64,000 nucleotides of DNA, from the NCBI GenBank assembly GCA_028583605.1, contig CM053331.1, positions 39,160,283 to 39,224,282 on the forward strand. Reading direction: 5' to 3'. Position 1 is the first letter of the stretch. Every line of letters begins with the position of its first letter. Below, one piece after another: positions 47,161 through 57,400 of the stretch. The position numbers were made by a program, and so were the translations under genes. Origin of the DNA: Dastarcus helophoroides (lineage: Eukaryota; Arthropoda; Insecta; Coleoptera; Bothrideridae). The notes beneath the pieces were generated by a model. That model made no database searches and had not been told where the DNA came from. It saw nothing but the letters and a program-made list of their open reading frames with translations.

Positions 47161-49340
47161 AAAACGCCAGAACACGGTTAGAAAATCCCTAGAAAGAATC
47201 AATAATTGCTTTCTGAATACGATCAATAAGATCAGAAAACAACGGAAATGGATATTTTATTTATAACATTATGTTGTGGCATTCATACGTAAGACTAAAG
47301 TGTTTAACATTGATTTGCTAATAGTTAATCGAAGTGAAACTTGAACACAAGATCAGAAATCGCTTTATGTGAAATTTCCATTTTTAACGTTGAGGAACAA
47401 AGTTAAAGATTTTTGAATCCTCTGAATCGCTTAAGAAGCTTTCAAGTGACGAAAATGCCACCAACATGGTTAGGAAATCTCTAGAAAGAATCAGTAATTG
47501 CTTTCTGAATACGATCAATAAGATCAGAAAACAACGGAAATGGATATTTTATTTATAACATTATGTTGTGACATTCATAAGTAAGACTAAAGTGTTTAAC
47601 ATTGATTTGCTAATCGTTCGTCGAAAGTAGTCAAATTTAAACACAAGATCAGAAATCGCTTTATTTGGAATTTCCAATTATAACGTTGAGCAACAAAGTT
47701 AAAGATTTTTGAATCCTCTGAATCGCTTAAGAAGCTTTCAAGTGACGAAAATGCCACCAACACGGTTAGAAAATCCCTGGAAAGGATCAGTTATTGCTCT
47801 CAGAATATGATCAATAGGATCAGAAAACAACGGAAATGGATATTTTATTTATAACATTATGTTGTGGCATTCATAAGTAAGACTAAAGTGATTAACATTG
47901 GTTTGCTAATCGTTCGTCGAAAGTAGTCAAATTTAAACACAAGATCAGAAATCGCTTTATTTGGAATTTCCAATTATAACGTTGAGCAACAAAGTTAAAG
48001 ATTTTTGAATCCTCTGAATCGCTTAAGAAGCTTTCAAGTGACGAAAATGCCACCAACATGGTTAGGAAATCCCTAGAAAGAATCAGTAATTGCTTTCTGA
48101 ATACGATCAATAAGATCAGAAAACAACGGAAATGGATATTTTATTTATAACATTATGTTGTGGCATTCATAAGTAAGACTAAAGTGTTTAACATTGATTT
48201 GCTAATCGTTCGTCGAAAGTAGTCAAATTTAAACACAAGATCAGAAATCGCTTTATTTGGAATTTCCAATTATAACGTTGAGCAACAAAGTTAAAGATTT
48301 CTGAATCCTCTGAATCGCTTAAGAAGCTTTCAAGTGACGAAAATACCACCAACATGGTTAGAAAATCCCTAGAAAGGATCAGTAATTGCTCTCAGAATAT
48401 GATCAATAGGATCAGAAAACAACGGAAACGGATATTTTATTTATAACATTATCTTGTAATGTTCATAGTAAGACTAAAGTGTTTAACATTGATTTGCTAA
48501 TCGTTCGTCGAAAGTAGTCAAATTTAAACACAAGATCAGAAATCGCTTTATTTGGAATTTCCAATTATAACGTTGAGCAACAAAGTTAAAGATTTCTGAA
48601 TCCTCTGAATCGCTTAAGAAGCTTTCAAGTGACGAAAATACCACCAACACGGTTAGAAAATCCCTAGAAAGGATCAGTAATTGCTCTCAGAATATGATCA
48701 ATAGCGTCAGAAAACAACGGAAATGGATATTTTATTTATAACATTATCTTGTGACATTCATAGTAAGACTAAAGTGTTTAACATTGATTTGCTAATAGTT
48801 CGTCGAAACTAGTCAAATTTAAACACAAGATCAGAAATCGCTTTATTTGGAATTTCCAATTATAACGTTGAGCAACAAAGTTAAAGATTTCTGAATCCTC
48901 TGAATCGCTTAAGAAGCTTTCAAGTGACGAAAATGCCACCAACATGGTTAGAAAATCCCTAGAAAGGATCAGTAATTGCTCTCAGAATATGATCAATAGG
49001 ATCAGAAAACAACGGAAATGGATATTTTATTTATAACATTATCTTGTGACATTCATAGTAAGACTAAAGTGTTTAACATTGATTTGCTAATAGTTCATTG
49101 AAACTAGTCAAATTTAAACACAAGATCAGAAATCGCTTTGTTTGGAATTTTCATTTATGACGTAAAGAAGCAATGCTAAAGATTTTGGAATGCTCCTAGT
49201 CGTTTAATAAGTTGCCAGGCGACCAAAATATCACCACTAAGGTCAGAAAATCTTTATAAACAATCAATATGATATCTGAGTACTATCAATAAGATCAGAA
49301 AGCAACAGAAATAGATATTTTATTTATCAAATTCTATTGT
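47161..49340. repeat. GATCAGAAATCGC satellite, 295-bp dimer form
   Basis: CACAAGATCAGAAATCGCTT recurs at 47,347, 47,643, 47,939, 48,235, 48,530, 48,825 and 49,120, steps of 295-296 bp. Each unit also holds the partner box GATCAGAAAACAACGG. Copies are nearly identical between 47.6 and 49.1 kb, so this is a recent expansion. Confidence 0.94.
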
Positions 49341-49849
49341 GACATTAATGAAACATTGAAATAAAAATCTTGTCTTCAATTTTTGAAGACAAGCAAGGAC
49401 CAATCCGTTTCACCAAAATTATTAAAGAAGATCAAAGTTTTTAAGATATTTGATTTGCGAAAAGGTGGTCAAAATTAAATCAAAAGATCAGAATTTAATT
49501 TATTTGTAATATTATTTTATAACCTCGATAAGTAACATGTAACGTTTTAAAAAACGTTACATGAAACTTAAAAGTTTCTTCTGTTCGTATAAGAAGCTGT
49601 CAGCTGATCAATAAGATCAGAAATCACACAGAATAGTTCTGATTTTTACTGCATCAATATAATAATAGTAATAATTGCTTTTAAGCATATTTTATTTATC
49701 CAAAGGTATGAAAATCTATCAGTGATCCAAATACTAAGAGTACAAAGCTTTGTGGAAAATATTTATAATTAATTATTACCATATTAACCTAATAAATAAC
49801 ACATTTTTGTAGTGATTATAATAAATATTTTTTAAATCTTTCTAAGCTC
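49341..49849. repeat. Decayed satellite edge with a foldback remnant
   Basis: A short foldback remnant (49,355-49,417: AAATCTTGTCTTCAATTTTT, AAGCAAGGACCAATCCGTTT) is inserted in fading satellite; the last recognisable box, GATCAGAAATCACAC, is at 49,615. Confidence 0.7.
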
Positions 49850-50095
49850 TTCAGAAGCTCTGAAGCTTTCTGAGCTCTTTAGGGGCCCTAAAAATTTCTG
49901 AGTTCTTCAGGAGCCCTGAAGCTTTCTGAGCTCTTCAGGAGCCCTAAAGCTTTCTGAGCTCTTCAGGAGCCCTGAAGCTTTCTGAGCTCTTCAGGAGCCC
50001 TGAAGATTTCTGAGCTCTTCAGGAGCCCTGAAGCTTTCTAAGCTCTTCAGGAGCCCTGAAGCTTTCTGAACTCTTCAGGAGCCCTGAAGCTATCC
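49850..50095. repeat. 28-bp minisatellite (GAGCTCTTCAGGAGCCCTGA)
   Basis: About nine units of CTTCAGGAGCCCTGAAG plus CTTTCTGAGCT. The unit contains the palindrome CTTCAGG..CCTGAAG, so each copy can fold into a hairpin. Markedly GC-richer than its surroundings. Confidence 0.92.
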
Positions 50096-51515
50096 GAGAA
50101 CTAATCAAGAGGTGAAATGCATTCCTTATGAATCCTTACTAAAATAAATGCGAAAGTGTATTTGTCTGTCTGTTTGTTCGCCTCAGTGTTGCCAGATTTC
50201 GCGCACTTTCTCGATCTTCCACTCTTCAGCATTGAAACGAAGCATTTTCTATGTAAATAAATGCAAAACTTGGCAGTGACAACACGACGATGGCGTCATC
50301 TTACGATGAGGGTCCAAAGTTAATAAGGGAAGTGGGATTCTTTTAGAGGTAGCTAGACAGCATCTTAATGCGGTAGGGCGCAACTCCTTCTCTTCTCGGC
50401 TTCTCTGCGGTGATAGTTGCCAGATCTCCCATATTTTACTGGTTCTTCCATATTTTGGTAAATCCATATTTGGAAAGAAACCTCCCATATTTTAAAGAGT
50501 GCAACGGTGCAAATTTCAAAAATAAGACAGTGTATTTGATCAGTATACGTGTTTGTCTACACACCAAACGCATTTTTTTTGGAATATTTTTACTAATAAC
50601 ATGGATTTGAACCTTGAGCTTTACCCAAGAAAATCTTCGTGTTTTTGGAAAATTGCCCGTTTAGCATTTTCAACAAAATTGTCGTTATTGTAATCATTTT
50701 TCAGCGAATCTCACATGTGAATCTATTTATGATTTGGCTTCAGAAGAGGTTCCGAACGTAAATAAAAATTGTTTATTTTATCAGTGTCGCTGTCATTTAA
50801 AAAGAAACATCGTTAGTTTTTCCGAGATGAAAATAGACCAAAAGCTGTGTTCATATAACAATAGTGGACATGTGTTACAACTAAAATAAATTAATATTAT
50901 AAATGATAACTAGGAGTAGACCGAGGTCTTACATTTATTAACAATAATGAGGTAGAGCACTCTGTTGTATTTTATTAAAAGTAATAGCTTTACGATACAT
51001 TAAATACACATAGTAAATTAAAAACAGTAAATCTTCATTATAAACAATTTACTGTTTATTACCGTGGGAAATTATTTCGCGTATTATTATTCGAAAGAAG
51101 AACAAATAGGTCAATGTATCTTTAGCATGACACTTGTTACGGCAGACCAAGAAATGTGTATCCATATTTCGTGAGGCGCAGCACTAAAATGTGTTACAAA
51201 TTATAAGAAGTCGGATTTCGAAACGATTCTTTCTCAATTGTCAGGTAAAAAAACAATTAACAATATCAGTAGCTCGGCGTTATTTGTCTCACACGAAACG
51301 GAAACATTTCCACGCAGTTGTTCTTATTAAAAAAAAAGTTGCCACGCCATATTTAAAAGTTTAAACTACTGCTGATCGTAAATGAGTAATGCAACTACTT
51401 CTTTATCAGAATGAGAGGTTATTGCATTAGAAGAAGAAAGTAGTGCGTCAGAGGGAGAAATTGGGGCTTTAAAAGAAGAAACTAGCTCATTAGATGAAGC
51501 AATTCACGCATTGGA
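50096..51515 (+). other. Unique AT-rich sequence, no gene recognised
   Basis: Scattered short open frames on both strands show no domain or splice context that I can support. A small inverted repeat (AAACAGTAAA and TTTACTGTTT) is at about 51,020-51,060. Confidence 0.5.
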
Positions 51516-51882
51516 ATAAGTAATTCGTTTAGAATAAGTTATTCGTTTAGAATAAGTTATTCGTTTAGAATAAGTTATTCGTTTGGAACAAGTTATTTGT
51601 TTAGAATAAGTTATTCGTTTAGAATAAGTTATTCGTTTAGAATAAGTTATTCGTTTAGAATAAGTTATTCGTTTGGAACAAGTTATTTGTTTAGAATAAG
51701 TTATTGGTTTATAATAAGTTATTCGTTTAGAATAAGTTATTCGTTTAGAATAAGATATTCGTTTGGAATAAGTTATTCGTTTAGAATAAGTAATTGGTTA
51801 ATAATAAGTTATTCGTTTAGAATAAGTTATTCGTTTAGAATAAGTTATTCGTTTAGAATAAGTTATTCGTTTAGAATAATTC
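51516..51882. repeat. 18-bp minisatellite (TTCGTTTAGAATAAGTTA)
   Basis: About 20 units, with variants (GTTTGGAACAAG, GGTTTATAATAAG) that themselves recur, showing block-wise duplication. The 108-codon frame over it (RISYSF repeats) follows from the 18-bp period and is not a gene. Confidence 0.93.
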
Positions 51883-52555
51883 GCTGTTTACTCCAATTGG
51901 TTTCTATTTTTGGCAAGCATTAAATCGAGTTGGGAAGCGTCTGTCTGTCTACCGCGTGTAGCGCAATTTGTGATTTTTCATAAAATGTTTTAGCCACAAA
52001 ATATTTGTACCTAACTGAATCCTTTGTTTCTAACGTATGACCAAATTCTTTGACGTTTCAGCTCGAAAGTAGCATGAACCCCCGTCATTTCTGTCATTAT
52101 CTGTCATTGTCTGATTTCATATTTCGAGAATTTCGCCTCTGAAGACCTCTAATTTGATACAATCACGAGTTCACAGCCAAGAAACGTAGTCGCGATCAAT
52201 TTTATAAACAAAACAGTTTTGAGGTAAATTTCTACGAAAGTTTCGCGTTGTTGCTCTGGTCGTCATGGGCTTCATTTAGGATGCTTTTTGTAGATTTCTT
52301 GCACTATTTAGTTGCGAATGAGCGCCGCAAAGTGTTTTGTTTTACGTCGATTTTGGTGAATAAGCCGATTAGCATATTTGGTGGATGCGCCGGGCCTAAT
52401 GTTATTTTTTGACTTTAAGCGGTAATTTCGGACCCATTTGTGTTTTTAAACATTCTAGTTTTAAGTTTATTTATTTTATTTAACATTTGCGCGGCCCAGT
52501 TTGGAAATATTTCGTAATGGAGGTGACAATATTCGAAAATTTTTTTAAAATATGA
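51883..52555 (+). other. Unique sequence, nothing recognised
   Basis: No supported feature. Confidence 0.5.
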
Positions 52556-52559
52556 CTAC

Positions 52560-52820
52560 GTGATATCTTTTTTGGTGGAACGAATTACTTCCTGGTTATC
52601 TTCAAAAATTGAAATACAAATCTTGTTTCCTGAGACAAAAAAAGATTAAAAAACACAACAGAGGTTGCTCTAACGCGTTTCGGTAGCCAAGCTACCATCT
52701 TCAAAGAGATAATTTGGCCATCGAAACGTGTTAGAGCAACCTCTGTTGTGTTTTTTTTTTGGTTTCAGGGGACAAGATTTGTATTTCAATTTTTGTAGAT
52801 AACCAAGGACCACCAAAAAA
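52560..52820. mobile_element. Foldback element, most complete copy
   Basis: Two long arms in inverted orientation: left from TTTTTTGGTGGAACGAATTA through GAAATACAAATCTTGTTTCC and GAGGTTGCTCTAACGCG; right from GTGTTAGAGCAACCTCTG through GGGGACAAGATTTGTATTTC to ACCAAGGACCACC. The left arm carries, on the minus strand, a hammerhead-like core: CUCU, UUGAAGA, U, GGUAGC/GCUACC, GAAACGCGUU, AGAG, with CUCU/AGAG pairing as stem I. The right arm begins inside stem II. Head-to-head terminal repeats with small hammerheads are reported for Penelope-like elements; no coding region is present here. Confidence 0.75.
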
Positions 52821-52829
52821 AAAGTTGGA

Positions 52830-53095
52830 GTGGATGTGTGGTCTCTGAATTTACTCAATTAAAATAGGGTTTGGACGTAGTCGAATCAGTTAATATCGAA
52901 GCTTGCAGATTCCTTCAAACTACCAATTTATTTCGTTTTGTTTCTGAACGAGTGTAGAATGGTTGTGTGGTCTCTAAATCTGAATTTGCTAGAACAAAAT
53001 AGATACAATTTGGACGCAATCGAATTAATTAATATCGAAGCTAGCAGATTCCTTCAGAGTACCAATTCTTTCCGTTTTGTTCCTGAACAAGTACG
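52830..53095. repeat. ~130-bp direct duplication
   Basis: GTGGTCTCT through TAATATCGAAGCTTGCAGAT to CGTTTTGTTTCTGAAC (about 52,837-52,949) is repeated at about 52,967-53,088 with around 10-15% difference and small gaps. Confidence 0.8.
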
Positions 53096-53379
53096 CGTAA
53101 TTAAATTACTGGACTATTAATAAATGTAAGAAGATATTAGCCCCGAGGTCGACGTTCGACACAGACTAAAATCAAATATTCTACGAAATATATTTACAAC
53201 GGTTCGTGATTCATTCGTTCCGTAATAAATGAAACAACTTCTTACAAAACTTTGGGAGATTAGGTAACTTTCATTCGATTATTTTACTTTCAACGAACTC
53301 TTTCACATCTCGATTTATTTTGACTTGTACGCGTCCAACTAAATCGCTTTTTTTTAAGTTTAATCCACCCGCAAAGGGT
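53096..53379 (+). other. Unique sequence, nothing recognised
   Basis: No supported feature. Confidence 0.5.
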
Positions 53380-53600
53380 ATATCCATTATGTCTTCAAAG
53401 CACTACGAGTGAGATGCGGAAACAAGGATAGATGGCGATGAACCGCCTTCTTAAGCAAGGTAATTTTTCGAAAAAATTCCTTTCGCTAACTCGATCCATA
53501 GCTTGGAAGTTCTATAAAAAAAAAGAGTCTCCGCAAGCAGAAGTCGTCACTGTGTCAAGCTGGATCGCTGAATATTCACTGAGCAATTGAACTACCATCC
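53380..53600 (-). pseudogene. RT C-terminal tail fragment of a jockey-type element, second copy
   Basis: Minus-strand translation gives scattered pieces (KLWIELAKG, FSKNYLA) equivalent to the LWNSL..FP segment near the end of insect non-LTR reverse transcriptases. It matches 54,230-54,440 at nucleotide level (GATGCGGAAACAAG, GGCGATGAACC, TCACTGTGTCAAG) but is more decayed. Confidence 0.6.
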
Positions 53601-54229
53601 TAGTTTCAATTTGATGTTAATAACCCTCAAAGGATATAAAAAAATAAAGTCAGGAACAAGTAGGGCACGCACAATGAGGGTTCAATACCAATTGCTAGAG
53701 TAAACAGTCAATAAACCAAATTAAATCATTTTTATTCATGTATGGAGTTGAAATTTCATCCAAACTTTCTTGTGTTACAAAAGAAAAATGCAAAAAAAAT
53801 TATTTATTTCAAAATGCACACTTTTTTCTACAATCAATCGCAATATTTATGGAAGTGATAGCTCTGTCTCGGATAAAATACATTCATTCGAAATTGGCAG
53901 TAGCAGATCAAAAACTAACACCAAATGTTTCCAATCGTAATTACTGCGTGCATAATAAACCTGTGCTAACTCCGAAAATGTTCATTTAAATGAAATAATG
54001 TAAAAAACAAAGCTCAGTTATTTATCAGTTTTTCAGTAATTACAAAAAAATTATCGCTCAAAAATGTTTCCAAATTTTTTCCTAATATAAAAAGGACCAA
54101 GGACTTCAATTATTTTTTTCAAGGATCCCAATGCTTCTAGATAATTAGTTGGCTTTAATTTGACTGGATGCCGAACGCTCTACAATGATTTTTCACTAAA
54201 TTATCGTCGCTCAAAGCAAAAATGTTTTT
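53601..54229 (+). other. Unique AT-rich sequence, nothing recognised
   Basis: One 83-codon open frame (53,738-53,989, +) has no recognisable domain and is not supported as a gene. Confidence 0.45.
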
Positions 54230-54440
54230 TTTAGTTCAATCCACTCGCCACCTTTAGAACACCTCGAGTAGGATGCGGAAACAAGATGGCGATGAACCAC
54301 CTTCTTTAACAAGGATAGGTTGTAATTTTTTGGGGAACATTCCATTCAGGAACGAATTCCACAGCTTGGGGATTCTAAGGAAAAAAGAGATTCAATAGAC
54401 AGAAGTCATCACTGTGTCAAGAAATTTGCTGTCTCTGTCT
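54230..54440 (-). pseudogene. C-terminal tail of a jockey-type reverse transcriptase
   Basis: In minus-strand frames: FFLRIPKLWNSFLNGMFP, then KKLQPILVKEG. This matches the ending S-F-F-x-R-x-x-x-LWNSL-x-x-x-x-FP-x-x-x-x-L-x-x-F-K of jockey-group non-LTR elements. It follows directly on the last 342-bp unit, so it is the downstream end of the same element. Frameshifts are present and no intact frame survives. Confidence 0.7.
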
Positions 54441-57400
54441 TGTATCCCTTAAAAATCTTACCCTTCGAAGAATCAACCAGTTCCTGCGAGGATTCTCATG
54501 AAACTACTTATTACCAACCATCCGTCCGTGCTCTATTGTTTCGAGAGAATCGCTCAAACTCTTGTCATCAATCAGGCGAGTTGCTCTCCCTTGAATTGAA
54601 TTCAAAAGAGCCAAAGTGGGCTTTGGGGCTGAATGCCAAACATAACAACAGTGTTCTAATGTTGGCCTAACTTGAGCTTTGTATAGAGTGACCAGCTGAT
54701 GAGACACGAAGTGCTTTTTAGCTCTAAAAATGAAGCCTAGCGGACTTGGCAATGGCACGCATATGATCGTCCCAAGAGAAGCTGTTGCTCACATTTACCC
54801 TTGAAGAGATCCTTCCTATGAGTCTCTGCGAGGATTTCCCATGATCTACTTGTCACCAAGCATCCGTCTGTGCTTTATTGTTTCAAGAGAATCGCTCAAA
54901 CTCTTGTCATCAAACAAGTGAGTCGCTCTTCGTTGAATTGAATCCAAAAGAACCAAAGTGTGGTTTGGGGCTGAACTCCAAACATGAGACCAGTAGTTTA
55001 ATGTTGGCCTAACTTGGGCTTTGTATAGAGCGAGCGGCTGATGAGATATGAAGTGCTTTTAAGCTCTAAAAATGAAACCTAGAGGACTTGGCAATGGCGC
55101 GCACATGATCATCCCAAGAGAAGAGAAGTTGGTGCTCGCATTTCTTCCTTAAAAAATCTTACCCTTGGAAGGATCAATCCTATGAGTTCCTGCGAGGATT
55201 TCCTATGAAAGTACTTATCACCAACCATCCGCCTGTGCTTTATTGGTTCAAAAGCATCGCTCAAACTCTTGTCATTAATAAGGCGAGTTGCTATTCCTTG
55301 AATTGAATCCAAAAGAGCCAAAGTGTGCTTTTGGGCTGAACTCCAAACATGAGACCAGTATTCTAACGTTGGCCTAACTTGAGCTTTGTATAGAGTGAGC
55401 AGCTGATGAGATATGAAGTGTTTTAAGCTCTAAAAATGAAACCTAGAGGACTTGGCAATGGCACGCACATGATCGTCTCAATAGAATTTGGTGCTCTCAT
55501 TTACCCTTAGAGAGATCATTCCTATGAGTCCCTGCGAGGATTTCTCATGATCTACTTGTCACCAAGCATCCGCCTGTGCTCTATTGTTTCAAGAGAATCG
55601 CTCAAACTCTTGTCATTAATCAGGCGAGTCGCTCTTCGTTGAATTGAATCCAAAAGAGCCAAAGTGTGCTTTGGGGCTGAACTCCAAACATGAGACCAGT
55701 AGTCTAATGTTGGCCTAACTTGAGCTTTGTATAGAGCGAGCGGCTGATGAGATATGAAGTGCTTTTAAGCTCTAAAAATGAAACCTAGAGGACTTGGCAA
55801 TGGCACGCACATGATCGTCCCAAGAGAAGTTGGTGCTCTCATTTACCCTTAGAGAGATCATTCCTATGAGTACCTGCGAGGATTTTTGATGACCTACTTG
55901 TCACCAAGCATCCGCCTGTGCTCTATCGTTTCAAGAGAATCGCTCAAACTCTTGTCATTAATCAGGCGAGTCGCTCTTCGTTGAATTGAATCCAAAAGAG
56001 CCAAAGTGTGCTTTGGGGCTGAACTCCAAACATAAGACCAGTATTCTAACGTTGGCCTAACTTGAGCTTTGTATAGAGCGAGCGGCTGATGAGATATGAA
56101 GTGCTTTTAAGCTCTAAAAATGAAACCTAGAGGACTTGGCAATGGCACGCACATGATCGTCCCAAGAGAAGTTGGTGCTCTCATTTACCCTTAGAGAGAT
56201 CATTCCTATGAGTCCCTGCAAGGATTTCTCATGATCTACTTGTCACCAAGCATCCGCCTGTGCTCTATTGTTTCAAGAGAATCGCTCAAACCCTTGTCAT
56301 CAAACAAGAGAGTCGCTCTTCGTTGAATTGAATCCAAAAGAACCAAAGTGTGCTTTGGGGCTGAACTCCAAACATGAGACCAGTAGTCTAATGTTGGCCT
56401 AACTTGAGCTTTGTATAGAGTGAGCGGCTGATGAGATATGAAGTACTTTTAAGCTCTAAAAATGAAACCTAGAGGACTTGGCAATGGCACGCACATGATC
56501 GTCCCAAGAGAAGTTGGTGCTCTCATTTACCCTTAGAGAGATCATTCCTATGAGTCCCTGCGAGGATTTCTGATGATCTACTTGTCACCAACCATCCACC
56601 TGTGCTCTATTGTTTCGAGGAAATCGCTCAAACTCTTGTCATCAATTAGGCGAGTCGCTCTTCCTGAATTGAATCCAAAAGAACCAAAGTGTGCTTTGGG
56701 GCTGAACTCCAAACATGAGACCAGTAGTCTAATGTTGGTTTAACTTGAGCTTTGTATAGAGCGAGCGGCTGATGAGATATGAAGTGCTTTTAAGCTCTAA
56801 AAATGAAACCTAGAGGACTTGGCAATGCCACGCACATGATCGTCTCAATAGAATTTAGTGCTCTCATTTGCCCTTAGAGAGATCATTCCTATGAGTCAAT
56901 GCAAGGATTTCTCATGATCTACTTGTCCCCAGCCATCCGCCTGTGCTCTATTGTCTTAAGGAAATCGCTCAAACTCTTGTCATCAATTAGGCGAGTCGCT
57001 CTTCCTTGAATTGAATTCAAAAGAGCCAAAGTGTGCTTTGGGGCTGAACTCCAAACATGAGACCAGTAGTCTAACGTTGGCCTAACTTAAGCTTAGTATA
57101 GAGCGAGCGGCTGATGAGACACGAAGTGCTTTTTAGCTCTAAAAATGAAGCCTAGCGGACTTGGCGATGACGTTCACAGGATCGTCCCAAGGTGTTCGCA
57201 TTTATTCTTTAAAAAATCTTACCCTTGGAAGGATCAATCCTATGAGTTCCTGCGAGGATTTCTTATGAAAGTACTTGTCACCAACCATCCGCTTGTGCTC
57301 TATTGTTTCGAAAGAATCCCTCAAACTCTTTCCATCAATTAGGCGAGTCGCTTCTTGAATTAAATCCAAAAGAGCCAAAGTGTGCTTTGGGGCTGAACTC

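Noticed and set aside
26785..49620. Regularly spaced GATCAGAAATCAC boxes resembling a CRISPR array
   Set aside because: The genome is eukaryotic, the spacers are related to each other and of unequal length, and no cas-like genes exist; this is a satellite.
51597..51923. 108-codon frame of RISYSF repeats
   Set aside because: Artefact of the 18-bp minisatellite.
53738..53989. 83-codon plus-strand frame
   Set aside because: No domain, no splice or promoter context, AT-rich intergenic or intronic setting.
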